This document shows, piece by piece, positions 20,552-31,930 of a stretch of DNA of 64,000 nt. This DNA comes from Astropecten irregularis (taxonomy: Eukaryota > Echinodermata > Asteroidea > Paxillosida > Astropectinidae): contig OZ020258.1 in NCBI GenBank assembly GCA_963971285.1, positions 5,084,001-5,148,000 of the forward strand. The letters are read 5' to 3'. Position 1 is the first letter of the stretch. Every line of letters starts with the position of its first letter. The position numbers and the translations under genes were made by a program. The notes beneath the pieces were generated by a model that was not told the DNA's origin, made no database searches, and was given only the letters and a program-made list of their open reading frames with translations.

Positions 20552-23254
20552 CACTCAGAAAACGAATGTAAAAAATAAAATATGTAAAGAATATTGTGTA
20601 AAAAAATACTTAATTTATGTAAAATCCCATGAAAAAGCTATACAAATTTGTTTTGTAAAAATAATTTTTCATATTTTGGGAGTAAACATACAAGTTTACA
20701 ATGATTGTGTAAAGTTTACATAAGTGAAGTAAGTACTTTACATGTATCAAGTGGTAAGAAATTAGAGTTCATAACGTCATGGTAAGTTTTACAATACATA
20801 CATGACAGACATTCAATTTACACAACAAACAAGTACTTTCGGGAGTTCGAATATGCGTGGCTTCACTTGACGTACATAACAGCATGGAAATGGACAACAA
20901 ACTGAAGGCTTGGAGGTTTGGTCATCTTGTGAAGGTAATTAACCTTAGTTAATGTTTTCATGTTAATTTGTGTAATATTAAGGTACGGATGGCTGACTTG
21001 TGAATGGTTTACCTACATTTAATATGGATTTATAACATGTCAAATACATTACGCCATGGAAGTTATACGTCCGTTACAAGATGTGACATTCATATGCGTT
21101 GATTTCTGTGTAGTAATTTGAGGACAAACTAAATGGACAGAAGTCTCTGAAAAGATTCTATTAAAGCTTCGTCCTTAAATTTATTCTATCCTGGCAAACC
21201 CATCTTCTGAAGGATAAGGACGTCGATGTGGGGGAACTATCATCAGGTAGAATCTAGTTGGGCCCATTTTCCGGACAGTTGATAATGGTGGTGGTGCAAA
21301 CCAGTATTGTTCACAGAAGATAATTATGGGGTTATTTTTTTAAATTTTCTTCAGGTGAAAGCAACTTGGAATTGTCTGCTCTCCAACTTCCTCTGTTCAC
21401 TGGCCGACGAAAGGCGAAACGTGTACGACAACATATAATCCTTCACATGAGGCTTCATCAGTTTTTATCGATGTTCATTCGGTAAGTACAAATATTTACT
21501 AAGATGTTGCAGAGTCTTTTTTTACATGAAGTCAAATATCAAAATTACAATGTATCAACAGGATCCATGACTGAAAACCGCTAAAAATGAAGACCCACAA
21601 TAAACTTCAGGAATGCTCGTAGGATCTGAAAGACATTTAGGTCATATGAATCATAGAAAACTACATAATTATGCGGCAGACGATTCACGTGTCCCAGGTT
21701 TGAATGAAAATTTACCCTAAAGTGTGTTTTTTCCAATAATTATTCCATAGTGCCTCTGATAAATACAGTCGTTGTACGTAGTCTAATTATTTGCTTTCAA
21801 TTTTTGTTTCCATTTCTTCAGGGGAACAATCACCAAGAAGATGGAACAACAAAATCACAGCCGTTCTGATTCTTGTCCTGTGGTGACACCAATAGCTCTT
21901 CAGCAAGTGCTCCTAGTTCGCCAAGCACCTCCACAGATGTATCTTTATCGGAAGAATAGGACATTTGTTTTAAGACATACTTCGTCTGAGACTTGCAGTA
22001 CCACTAACAAGACAAAATTGTTCAGGTATATGTGACTTCATGGAGTCTGTCATCTTTGAGCTCAAAGACAATGTAAAGGGATGTGCCATCAGAGATTTCC
22101 TGGTATTTTGCTGTTTTAACATTCATTGTTTTATCTGAAAGTTCACATTTCTTGGTAATCATCATGCATTGTTCATGTCTCATTTCCCATAATCAAGAGA
22201 AGGTCTATGGCTTTAAAATGAAATATTTACATGTACATGTAAATGGCCAGATTTGTTTTCAACTGACATCTGGGTTTTGTTAACCAGTAGCAGACAGGTA
22301 ATGGTCAATATGTTTTCCTGTACTTTCCAATAGATGTTTACTGTCTTATATTGATGTTTATAACATGTACATTTGTTGTTTATAATTATTCCATTGCAGG
22401 TTCAGTACAATGTTTAAACTTGAAAATTAAAGGGCCATAAAAATTAATTATCAGTTGATTCTTAAATGTGATTTCCAAATGACACAGAGGTAAAACAATA
22501 TACCTGAACCCTGCAGTGGATGAGTACAGTGAATAGAAGGGACAGTTCAGTTTCAATGTGTACTATTATGCTGACAATTGTTTCATTTGGCAAGGAGCAT
22601 TTATAGAAAGTTCTAGGCATCTTGCTCCCATAAACATTTAGCGTCCATCTTGGTTTTTTTTTAACTACCTCTAGGTTTTGAGGTTTCTTTTCTACTTCAT
22701 AAGAGAGGAATTTAAGAGGAATTTGGGAGGTCTTGTATTTTGCACAAATACACCTTGCTTGATCGCATTAATGATGTTGATTTTTAAAGTATGTCAGAAA
22801 TAGAAATAAAGCTCACAGCATTCAAGTTTGAAATTTGACATTTCTATGTGTGTTTTATTTTATGTATAACGGTTTGTGATTTTGAAAAAAGGGATTTACC
22901 TATAAACTCGGTAAAGAGAAACAAGTTAACATATCTAACATGTAAAAACAATGCCGAAAATACATAGATAAACGGTAAAATTTTTACTTAATAAACAAGT
23001 AAATTGATTTATCTTACACAGAATAGTGGTAAAATTTTTACCTATTATCAGTGTAAAATTTTACATAACAGGGTTTTACCTAGAAATTAGGTAAAATATG
23101 TTACACAATTTAAAAGTAAAAAATTACCTAACTATTGTGTAACATTTTACCAAACACTTGTTATGTAAGTTTTACCTAGTAATGTCGCATGTGCGCCCGT
23201 TACATGTAAAACACGGTAAATTTTACTTATCTTGTGTAAATTTTTCTCTGTGTG
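20552..23254. mobile_element. 2.7-kb nested TIR element carrying a decayed gene
   Basis: The insert starts CACTCAGAAAAC and ends TTTCTCTGTGTG, so the ends are imperfect inverted repeats (9 of the first 12 positions match). It is flanked by duplicated TA. About 280 bp at the left and 400 bp at the right are packed with GTAAA/TTTAC words, reminiscent of subterminal transposase-binding arrays. The middle contains a spliced, broken gene (20884-22430) and a poly(A)-signal-like AATAAA at 22805. A TA duplication fits Tc1/mariner-like integration, but the ends and subterminal arrays are not typical of it. The superfamily is unresolved. Confidence 0.72.
20884..22430 (+). pseudogene. Decayed multi-exon gene in nested element, SAM-domain-like N-terminus
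   Basis: Five segments join in frame: 20884-20934 (MEMDNKLKAWRFGHLVK, donor AAG|GTAATT), 21114-21246 (acceptor TGTGTAG, donor CATCAG|GTAGAA), 21355-21481 (acceptor TTTTCTTCAG, donor ATTCG|GTAAGT), 21822-22025 (acceptor CCATTTCTTCAG, donor TTCAG|GTATAT) and 22400-22430 (acceptor CCATTGCAG, ending in TAA). Phases agree at every join. Exon 2 has in-frame stops at 21114-21116 and 21162-21164, so it is probably not functional. LKAWRFGHLVK-x-FEDKL resembles the start of SAM domains of the SAMD3-like type (recalled pattern). Later parts (LPLFTGRRKAKRVRQHIILH and a Ser/Gln-rich tail) are unrecognised. It could be a transposon-encoded protein or a captured host gene. Confidence 0.5.
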
Positions 23255-23271
23255 TATGATATTACCTTTAA

Positions 23272-25311
23272 ACCAGAACCAATACATTTTCGAACTTCCA
23301 TTCTCTGACAGTATGGCATTTAGTAGAAGTCAATGCGCTCTCTCTCTATATTTGGGTCTTAATATTCTTCTCAAAACCGTTTTTTAATCTTTAACATTTT
23401 TGTTTAATACATGGAACCTTTTTAGGTATAGACCTAAAATAAAGCCAACACCGGATTAAAAAACAGCCGAATCACACACAAAAAGAGAGATTTAAACAAC
23501 ATTTGGCAGGCTGCCAAAATTCCAGATACCCGGCTCTCAGTGCCTGCATGCACTGACAGGTCAGTTTGCCCTACGACTTTTTGTAAATGGCCTGCATTGG
23601 CTACTTCTTGCTGTTTGCTCGATGGAGAGGCGCATGCATGCCGAGACAAAAAAATAAGCATCAGTGAAGATTTCCTTCTCTTTTCCCAAAGGAGAGATCT
23701 AGTCTGGCTCGCCCTATTGATTCGGCTATGATCGTTACACAAAAACGGGCCGTTCTGCATAAAACATCAGCGCCTGTGAGTGTTACGGTTTTACGCGTCG
23801 GCCGAAGTTGTACAACCAACCATCTTCTTTTATATAAGGTGTCCCACTTCTTCTATTTTTACAGCAGTTTGGAGTCGATACTCGCGCAATCGATCTGTCG
23901 GAAACTGGAATCGATCAGATCGACTGGATATTTTCTCATGTGTAAATAATGGATGAGAGAGAGACCTCTTTTTGATATCAATGTGCTTGCAATAGACTGT
24001 CTGCGTGTAAAGACTGTCAAGTCTGGTTGCCGCCTCGCGGTGACAGGATGTCTGGTAAGGTGGTGGGTTTGCCGAGACCCACATACAAAGGTCTGATACA
24101 ATTTAAAATGTTACCACAATTCAGCATGTCAGCAGCATAATTGTCTCATCTGGGTCGTGATGAAATATCCCATATAACCCATATATCTCACCAATGACGT
24201 ACACGAAGAATGACCGGTAAAATAAATATGCTTGCCCCTCCTTACCAAGTCATTGATCGGTAGTGAATTGCGCCCTCTTTCAGTCCTCGTGTCTAGCATG
24301 CATGTGTACTACCATATTTTTTAGATAATCATTGATATTGTGCGTATTTCGGTGCAATGGCAAATCACTGATAATCTTATAAAATGTAATTTGAACACAT
24401 CGTACGGGAATTGTGGGTAGTGAGAGATGCCAAACGCGCCAAAGTCGCCCCACATCGCCCAAAGCAGCCAGTATGATAAACAAAAACCATTCGAGCCTGA
24501 AAAAGAGAGGCCGTAAATATTTATACAACAGTATGAACAAGATCAATAAAGGTAAATATTTTCTTATGTGCCTAAATGAAATTCGATTCAAGTTCAACCC
24601 ACGCCGTGCATGCATGTATGTGCATGTATTTAGTGTATGAGAGAAGCTGTATGCATGTTTGCCTGGAGTGCTGTAGAGACGATGATATACGGAGGCCTTC
24701 CTGCACTTACAGGACACCCTTGAAACAAGTCAATAATTTGCGACCAGCGGGTACGCCAGTTGGAAGTCTAGGTGCAAATGCAGCGTGACATTGATCGAGC
24801 TGTACGTGCCGACAGATTTACAAATACGACGGCTACGACGAGCCGTGGCGTGCAGCATGACGGCGACTTGTTCGTAGACTATACCATAACGATTACTATC
24901 AATAACAAGAAAGCACGTTAGTCCTCGAATTTTACCCAGCTTATATTAACGCGTTAGAATTGTTTAGATGAGTTTTTAAAGTGTCAGCACAGTCACTTGT
25001 TTGTGACGTCAATACCTCCCTCAGCAATATTAAGATTAATATTGCACTTTAGGACCAACCATTTTGCCAACGATAAGCCGTATACCCAAATGTAAACAGG
25101 ATGCAGACTTACAGTGAAGAGGTTCAATCTGTAGAGATGGAAGATGTGAAGATAATGGGCTTGTCTTTTATTTGCAAGGGTCTCTTCGTACTCTATTGTT
25201 TCTTATCTTGTTCGACAGTCTCCAGACTATTACAAGATAAGCTCCTATAAATGCTAACTGTCTGCAGTCAGGTCACGGACTCTCCTAACATTACCTTGTC
25301 TTTGACAGTAT
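23272..25311. other. No confident gene
   Basis: Several 70-145 codon frames on both strands lack motifs. A minus-strand 145-codon frame at 24280-24717 is Leu/His-rich and unassigned. A TGACGTCA site lies at 25004. No repeat ends are recognised. Confidence 0.4.
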
Positions 25312-25555
25312 GGGCGTTTACGAAACGGAGGTTTAGGCTCAGGCTCAGGCTCCAGCTCTTGCATCCATATGCTGAAAATATAGGTTGTGTTTTTTCATTG
25401 AAGCTGAAGCTCTGTTTTCCTTTTCAAACCAGAGAATCTATATCAGAACCGCAGCCAAAAGCCTCTTTATGATACCCGTTATTTCAGAATGGATTCACGA
25501 AATGGAACCATGCAGAGCCCTAGACGGAGCCTATGCCTCCGTTTCGTAAACACCC
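25312..25555. mobile_element. Family G MITE, variant
   Basis: Inverted ends GGGCGTTTACGAAACGGAGG and CCTCCGTTTCGTAAACACCC enclose CAGGCTCAGGCTC-rich arms. It is a variant subgroup of the family G element at 18551. Confidence 0.82.
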
Positions 25556-26309
25556 ATAATGCCAGCGATGCCCTGACCTCACGGGGGCGCTGCCACGCCA
25601 TCGCACGCCATATTCATTGGGGTGCGCGGTCAGAAATAAATCTCACGGAGAACATGCAAACTCTCCACAAAGCGAATAATACTATACGAATTTAACCTTA
25701 AAATGTGCGAACTTAGAATAATGGACTATTTTGAAAATTGGCTGGAAGGTGTCCGTATATAGAGTATACATCTTCTCAGGTTAAACTAATGCCCTGTGAG
25801 TTCACCAGTATAGTTTGGCATGCATGCATGCAGACGAATCACGATCTTCTTCGTATGCTAATATGTAATTTAAATGCATTTCTCTTGTGATTTGGGATAA
25901 TTTTATGTAGGATAGACACACTATAAGGGTCGAGGGAAGCATTTTATCATGGACGTTATTGTGAAGACTGGCTCCTGGTAGCCTTTTTGCCTTTTTTTAG
26001 CCTTTGTGCATGGGCAATAAATATCATCATTTTTGTCTCTGGAATTTGACAGAGGGCGGCAATAAAATGCCACCTGCCTCCCTTCGACAGAAATCCAAAA
26101 TTCACTTCTTAATTGCGCCCAACCGTCACTTCATAATACGTTAAAAACTAAAAAATACGACATCTGATATTATCAAGTGGTGTTAGATTTAAGGAAATTC
26201 AGCTTGTGGATTATTTTGAATTTCTAGTTTATTGCCATAGTAATCAATACGAGTAATAAACTGCTCATCATCAACCAATGACATGAAATATATTACATGC
26301 TTGAAATGT
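25556..26309. other. No confident gene
   Basis: ATGCATGCATGCA (25820) and a short CpG-rich patch (25570-25630) are the only notable words. No exon is recognised. Confidence 0.4.
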
Positions 26310-26407
26310 AGGAGAGCCTGATCATAACAGGATCTTTCGCAAAGGCTTGAAAAGAAAAGGGCATTTAAGAAAGATCCTGCTAGGGTTGGAACGTCAGGCC
26401 CTCCTAA
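26310..26407. repeat. Family D palindromic repeat, most complete copy
   Basis: The arms TAGGAGAGCCTGA...CAGGATCTTTCGCAAAGGC and GAAAGATCCTG...CGTCAGGCCCTCCTA are inverted repeats around a short spacer. Fragments occur at 367, 13553 and 63632. Confidence 0.75.
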
Positions 26408-26784
26408 CCACAAGCATTGTATTTATTTCCAGTGTGTTCATTAAAAATAGGTCTTTACAAACAAATAAACCTACCTTCCAATTCGTGTGGCTTATGGATG
26501 CACAGCTCAAGTTGAAGTGTACCATATTTCGAGTTAATCATTGTGTTGATCGTTGGTGTGATGTTTGATGTATGTCAGAATGGCCAATAATGGACAAAAG
26601 GAAATTAAATTTAAACAAATAACAGAGGTAAACTAGGGTGGCACGTTTTTTTTATTGTGTCCTTGTTTGATCTTTTAACCAATCAACACACTTATTTCCG
26701 AATAGAATAAAGGTTCGTTGAAATAAATGTACATAAGATAGCTTTTAAAACATGTTGCATTTGGTAGTTTAGGGCCACGAAATA

Positions 26785-27006
26785 AAGGGGATTCTAAATA
26801 GTGCGGCATCAAGTGTTTGCAACACGTCGGCCAATCACAATGCGTGGAATCCGTAGTCTGGTTCCAAGACAAAGAATCTTGGACTATTCTTAAAAGAGGC
26901 GTCAGGATGAATTTTTGGGCGGGGAACCAGACTATGGAATCCGTTGTGATTGGCCAACGTGTGGCAAAAATCTTGGTGGCGTGGCGTACTATTCGGAATC
27001 GCCCTT
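26785..27006. mobile_element. 222-bp fold-back element with CCAAT motifs
   Basis: Inverted arms: AAGGGGATTCTAAATAGT with ACTATTCGGAATCGCCCTT at the ends, then CGTCGGCCAATCACAA with TTGTGATTGGCCAACGTG, and TAGTCTGGTTCC with GGAACCAGACTA. About 80 bp per arm pair around a 60-bp loop. No second copy seen in the window. Confidence 0.78.
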
Positions 27007-27070
27007 ATGAAACACCATTGTTTTTTGTTTTTTTTATTTCCGGGTGAAATTTGTTGAAACGAACTCTTCA

Positions 27071-27327
27071 TTAAAAGAACAGCCTCCCATATGTGACGTC
27101 ACGAAATCACACAGATTTGTCTGCTGCCCTCATTGACGAAATTCAGACAGTTTCAATTTTGGGGTAGCTTGCGGGTTGAACATGTTGAGAGAAAAATCAT
27201 CAAAAAAGACTCTCTTTCTGTGTTCAGTGTGAGATTAATATTTTTTCTCATGTCAAGTATTATTAAAATGATTATAGTTCTAACAAATAAAGCGAGGTTT
27301 GTTGAGTGTTGAAAATCCTCTTTAAAC
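27071..27327. mobile_element. Family L repeat, full copy
   Basis: Bounded by TTAA on both sides, with TGTGACGTCACGAAATCACA, GTCTGCTGCCC, TTTTGGGGTAGCTTGCGGGT and AACAAATAAAGCGAGGTTTG. Copies occur at 55198-55350 (left half) and inverted at 63840-64000 (cut by the window end). Confidence 0.82.
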
Positions 27328-27579
27328 TGTACAAGAAATGTAATGAAAAGTGATCGGAATTAACAAAGTAGTAGGCTTATGTGACCCCTGATTGAATGTT
27401 ATTCATAGAACGATGACTCGGCATATCACTTTTGATGATTCATAGTAATGGTGATAATGAGGGTTTATTCTTGAAACTGATGGGGATATAATAGTTCTGA
27501 ACTCGGCTGACATGTATATACCTCTACACGTATACATGTCAGTTAAATATCCAACCATGTTGAACTAGATAATAGGCCA

Positions 27580-27709
27580 GTGGTCGATTTCACCAAACTC
27601 ATCGTAACTTACTATCAATAAGGACTTATGATACATTGCAGCCCTACGATATGCTATCCTTCGTAACTAGAGTTATGATCGATCGTAGAGCTACGTGTAA
27701 TCGACCACT
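27580..27709. mobile_element. Family I palindromic MITE
   Basis: GGTCGATTTCACCAAACTC at the left and GTAATCGACC at the right enclose TCGTAACTTAC and ATGATCGATCGTAG arms, matching copies at 12389 and 58466. Confidence 0.8.
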
Positions 27710-28684
27710 GTCTTGCTCGATACATTGGAAACTATAAACGTCTGCGACAACGTTGAGATACACAACTTGCTTAGTTGTGTTGATGTTTATGTGGGAATGA
27801 TAATTATATGAATGACAATAAATTATTTTCTAAAGGCTTACGAAGAGCATTTCTAGTTGTGGGATTGTGGTTAAAATGAATCTTCATGTATTTGTAACGA
27901 TTCGTGTCTATCCACTACCGAGAAATTAGACTGATTAGAAATGCACATAATCATTACATCAAACTTGATTTTCATATAGCTTATATTCATTGGAACAGAA
28001 TTTCAATGACTATAGCTTAAGGCTTGTCTATCTAACGTCCGCTTCAACCCCCCCCCCCCCCCCCCCCCGCCGACAATGTAATTTGACAACCGAATTACTA
28101 TGGCAAAATATAAAAGCAGAACAAAATGTGGATCTAGAACAACAAGACACAAGGGAAATTGATCTTATATCCCTCATGACGCAGCTACCCATGGAAATCC
28201 CGCGAACAAACACGAGAAAATGATATTCATTGGAAATCAGAGAGTGCCAGTCACTTTTAAGGGGAAAACAAAGAAAAAAAAACGAAAAGGGATTTGGCCT
28301 GCCTGTTTTTCGAAAAAATGAAAAACAATATTTACGCAAGTGTTCAGAGTGATATTTGACGGATTGTTTGAATACTTTCTTTTCCCTTCTGTTTGAGAGT
28401 ACATCTGGTGCTCGCCTTTAATGAATAATTCTCTCTTGTGCACAGCGCAGCGTGCAGTCCTAACTTGCCCCAAAACAAGTTCGACATGAAGTTTAAAATG
28501 GCGGGAAAATATTGACCAGAGGTCCGATGATGTCCAGCGCTCTAATTATAAGGACCAAACTCTTAAAATCAGCATTGACTACATTTCAAAATGTGCATAA
28601 TGGGTGGGAACAACAATTGTATTCAAGCCACGTGCCATAAGTTAGGCCTACCATGTCGTTTTGAGGATTTCGGGGATCAGTTCT
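27710..28684. other. No confident gene; poly-C tract
   Basis: A C homopolymer of about 20 bases lies at 28049-28068. Short plus and minus frames on either side are low complexity. Nothing else is recognised. Confidence 0.4.
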
Positions 28685-28942
28685 GTGTCACGAGAAAATG
28701 CAGAAAAATCCGACTCATAGAATTCTTATAAAACATAAAGAATGGTTTTGATCTTACCCCTAAATCAAAACTGTCAGGTTCGGTCTTTGTTTGACTAATT
28801 TATATGGAGAAATATACCATTTCAGGCGGATATATTTCAACGGTATGTTTCTACCACCACCATCTTCATACCCAGAAAGTTATAGGTAAATCTGTGAAAA
28901 TTTATGTTTGGGTATGTTGCCAATCCTGTACTGTACCTTTAA
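28685..28942 (-). mobile_element. Family B MITE, 5'-truncated
   Basis: CACGAGAAAATGCAGAAAAA, TTTTGATCTTACCCC, AACGGTATGTTTCTACC and CTGTACTGTACCTTTAA match the family B series. The TTAAAGGTATAATACATG end is missing. Confidence 0.82.
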
Positions 28943-30667
28943 ATACTGATAAGATATTCGATAAGATATAAGATATTCATTGGGTTCAATGCACCGGACG
29001 GTCTCTACAAACATTCAAAGCGTTTGGTTTGTGTTTTTTTTTTACATTGCAATTTCTTCAAGCCAAAGGGTGGATTAAGTACGGGCCGTCTGTTATTGTT
29101 TTTCCCATTCGCTGTCAGAAATCACCGGGGGAAGCTCTCGTATTAGTCACTCAAAACTGACACGCACATCACAAAGAAAAGTGCCGAAAGACGCATTAGG
29201 CAACATTATAGATATTAGCATCCCCTTAAATCGGCTTGGGGAAATGACAACAACAAAAGAACAAGAAGATTTCTGATGATGACTAGAGCAGGCGAGTCGA
29301 AACGTTGAGACCTTACGAGAAGTGCGAACGAAATAGAAGTGCGAAAGTACGAACAATTCTTACATGGTGTTTCGGCTAATCGATCCACATACCAATAATT
29401 GACACCATGCAAAGTCTTGAATCATTCAAGAAGCTTTTTTTAAAGGTCTTTATGACATCAAAAGTGTTAACGTACTTTGATAAAACCGCAGTACAATCTC
29501 TTTCTAAAAGTTTGTTTGCTTTTACAAAAATATACACTTCAACAAGATGTCGATACATTTTAAAAGCTGTGCTGGACAATGGCATATGGTATTATGCATA
29601 TAGCATTTAGCATATAGTATTATTTTTTCCTGCAAGTCAGCGCAATATTGCATGCTTGCATAATACAAGAAGGCTTAACTGCGCTGCGAGCAAGATTTCA
29701 TTCGAGTATCACCCCTTTTCAGCAGGGGAAACCATTCTTTATACGTGGGCGTCTGCTGTTCAAGAAGAGGAAAAAAAAAACAAGAAGAACAACGATAACA
29801 TGACGGACAAATACATCAACTACAAGGCAGTAAGCGATTGTGAAAGACGTCAAACAGAGTATAGATTTGCAAAAATTAATGTTTTCCCTAAAAAAACGAA
29901 GAAATTTCGAGTGTTTTTCGAGGCTCTCACGGTCGACCTCAATCCCACCAGGGTATGGACAAGAGGTGCGGTAACCAAGCCGAGACGAGCCGCGGCAGAC
30001 GGCCACCGGGCGATTTTGCGGGGGTTCGGGCGATTTACTCCTTCATAAGTGGGTGTTGCCTTTTTTGGCAATTCTGCGTGGGCGCATGGGGAAAACAAAC
30101 TTCGGCCCCTTTAAGATAACAAACTCCTTTTGAATTAACACATCATAAATTCTGTTTCTGAGAAAAGTAGAAGACGAAGACATGTTTGACTTAAAAAAAA
30201 AAACCTGCATTTTTCATCACAACATGTACCAAACAAAAAACACACAATTTTATTAACAAAAACAAAATCGAGTAAATAGAAAAGAAATATAGAAATTAAA
30301 CTGAGTTTTATGAAAATCGAGCTTACAAATTTAAATGATAAACATCGTATAAAATAAGACGAAGGGTACATAATGGTAATCTCATTGTACATTATGTTAA
30401 GGCATAGATATAATCAAAATAGCGAAGCGTGAAAGCAATAGCAAGTACCTGGGAAAAAAAGTAGGAAAACGTAACGCCAAAAGGATGGGTAGGCGAAGAA
30501 GAAGAAGAAGATTTTGACTGTTCCATTCCTTTCAAAGAAACATGTACATATTTTGTTTTTACATAAGAAGGTTTATAGAAACAAAAGAAAAGTCAACGAA
30601 ATCAAACCGGAAAAAACAAAAGGATTATGAAAGAATTAAATCAAGTTATATTGCACAAACACAAGCG
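28943..30667. other. No confident gene
   Basis: A short TTTCTGATGATGACTAGAGC-CGAAACGTTGAGACC motif at 29268-29310 resembles retroelement-end sequences that recur in invertebrate genomes (weak). GAAGAAGAAGAAGAAG microsatellite lies at 30497. A 130-codon plus frame (29656-30048) has no motif. Confidence 0.35.
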
Positions 30668-31034
30668 TTAAAGGTAGTATATCATACTTTGGGTTTTGTC
30701 AAAGAAAAACAGATTCATGGGCACAAATATCAAGGAAGATACAATAACAGTCATCTGTAAAATTTTCAGTCCGTAGGTTGCCCACTTCTTGAGAAAACAG
30801 TGAAAACTCAGCCAAAGTATTTCTTAAGTCTTTTCTCTTTTATTTTTGATCTTTTAAAAGATCAAAAAGATGTTCGGTCGTTGTTTTACTCTTTTCTTGA
30901 TAAATACAGCATTCCAGGCGGAAAAATTTGAACAGTATGTTTCTACCATCACCATCTTTATACCCTGTAAGTTATACGTAAATCTGTGAACATTTCTGTT
31001 TTGGTATGTTACCAAAGTATGATATTACCTTTAA
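30668..31034 (-). mobile_element. Family A MITE
   Basis: TTAAAGGTAGTATATCATAC to GTATGATATTACCTTTAA, flanked by TTAA, reversed. It has the standard GATCTTTTAAAAGATC centre. It lies about 280 bp upstream of the candidate promoter at 31316. Confidence 0.9.
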
Positions 31035-31315
31035 AATTGACCCCCCAAAACGAAGAAGAAGAAGAAGTAACATAACCGACCAATAAATAATGTCCTGAAT
31101 AATATCGGATAAAGTGACAGATTTGGATGAAGGAATCGCTTGCCTCTGTTGATTTTTTCTGGGGCGAGTGAGGCAGTCAAACTCTGCTTGAACTGCCTGT
31201 CAAGTCCAGAGACCTCGCTACATCATCAATATTTATGACATGCGTTGCCCAGGGGACATAATGGCCGCGTCGTCTGAGCACTGCATGCGCACTGCATGCT
31301 CACTGCACTGTCAGC

Positions 31316-31349
31316 TATAAATCCCTGCTTCCGAAGCTTTGTTCCTTCA
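31316..31349 (+). promoter_or_regulatory. Candidate core promoter: TATA box and initiator
   Basis: TATAAATC at 31316-31323 is followed 33 bp later by TTCATTTTC, an initiator-like pyrimidine-A context with A at 31349. A GC-richer leader (TGCATGCGCACTGCATGC) precedes it. The spacing is ideal for a Pol II TATA promoter. No transcript data are available. Confidence 0.45.
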
Positions 31350-31379
31350 TTTTCTGCTCTACTTTTTTCGAAGTCTAAG

Positions 31380-31475
31380 ATGGCGAAAGCGACCACGATG
31401 CTGAAGTTTGTGAATCTCGGCTTGATGACGGTCAACCTTTACATATCTCTCTCTCATTTTTGCTTTTTCTTAAAG
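31380..31475 (+). CDS. Candidate first coding exon of an unknown gene, hit by family B MITE
   Basis: AAGATGGCG gives a strong start context 31 bp after the predicted initiator. The frame reads MAKATTMLKFVNLGLMTVNL then YISLSHFCFFLK, a short basic start followed by a hydrophobic stretch that could be a signal anchor or first membrane segment. Of the first 25 codons, 18 end in G or C, against an AT-rich background. A family B element begins at 31470 inside the frame. Its TTAAAGGTACAG edge also provides a donor-like AAAG|GTACAG. I recognise no family, and downstream exons were not found. Confidence 0.42.
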
Positions 31476-31803
31476 GTACAGTACAGAATTGGTAACATAC
31501 CCGAACAGAAATGTTCACAGATTTATCTATAACTTTCAGTGTATGAAAATGGTACAGTTACAAACATGCCGTTAAAGTATTTCCGTCTGAAATATTGTGT
31601 ACTTATCCAGAAATTTGTAAAACAACGACCGAAAACAATTTGATCTCGGAGTAAGATCAAAACCATTCTTTATGTTTTACAAGAAAAACTATAAGAGATT
31701 GATGAGCTCTAATTTTCACAGGTTCATTATTCATGTACATGTTAGATTATATAGACAAAGTGTGGGTGCTGTTCTGTGACCTTTACTAATCACGTAGTTT
31801 TAA
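31470..31803 (+). mobile_element. Family B MITE, full length
   Basis: TTAAAGGTACAGTACAGAAT at the left, GTGACCTTTACTAATCACGT and TTAA at the right, with AACGACCGAAAACAATTTGA and GGAGTAAGATCAAAACC inside. It is the most complete forward B copy and lies within the candidate exon or its first intron. Confidence 0.88.
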
Positions 31804-31930
31804 TTATTGTAGCCCGGAGAATATTTTTCAATCCGAATGCCAATTGAAATAAGGCTCTGGAAATAAAAAGGGAAGATGAAGAAGAAAACAAATTGAGCCG
31901 GAGACAGGAATTCACTCCATTCTGCTACCA

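Larger units (their letters stand above)
20206..23271 (+). mobile_element. Family A MITE split by a nested insertion
   Basis: The left part 20206-20551 runs from TTAAAGGTAGTATCATACTT to ACAAAGTA, and the last 17 bp (TATGATATTACCTTTAA) reappear at 23255-23271 after a 2.7-kb insert. Intact copies read CAAAGTATGATATTACC here, so the insertion duplicated TA. Confidence 0.88.

Noticed and set aside
28049-28068. Poly-C tract (and the one at 50645-50663) as regulatory elements
   Set aside because: Simple homopolymers without flanking structure, and prone to sequencing length error.
29656-30048. 130-codon plus-strand frame as a basic protein
   Set aside because: Length is within chance for this composition, Lys/Asn runs come from poly-A tracts, and an antisense frame of similar length overlaps it.
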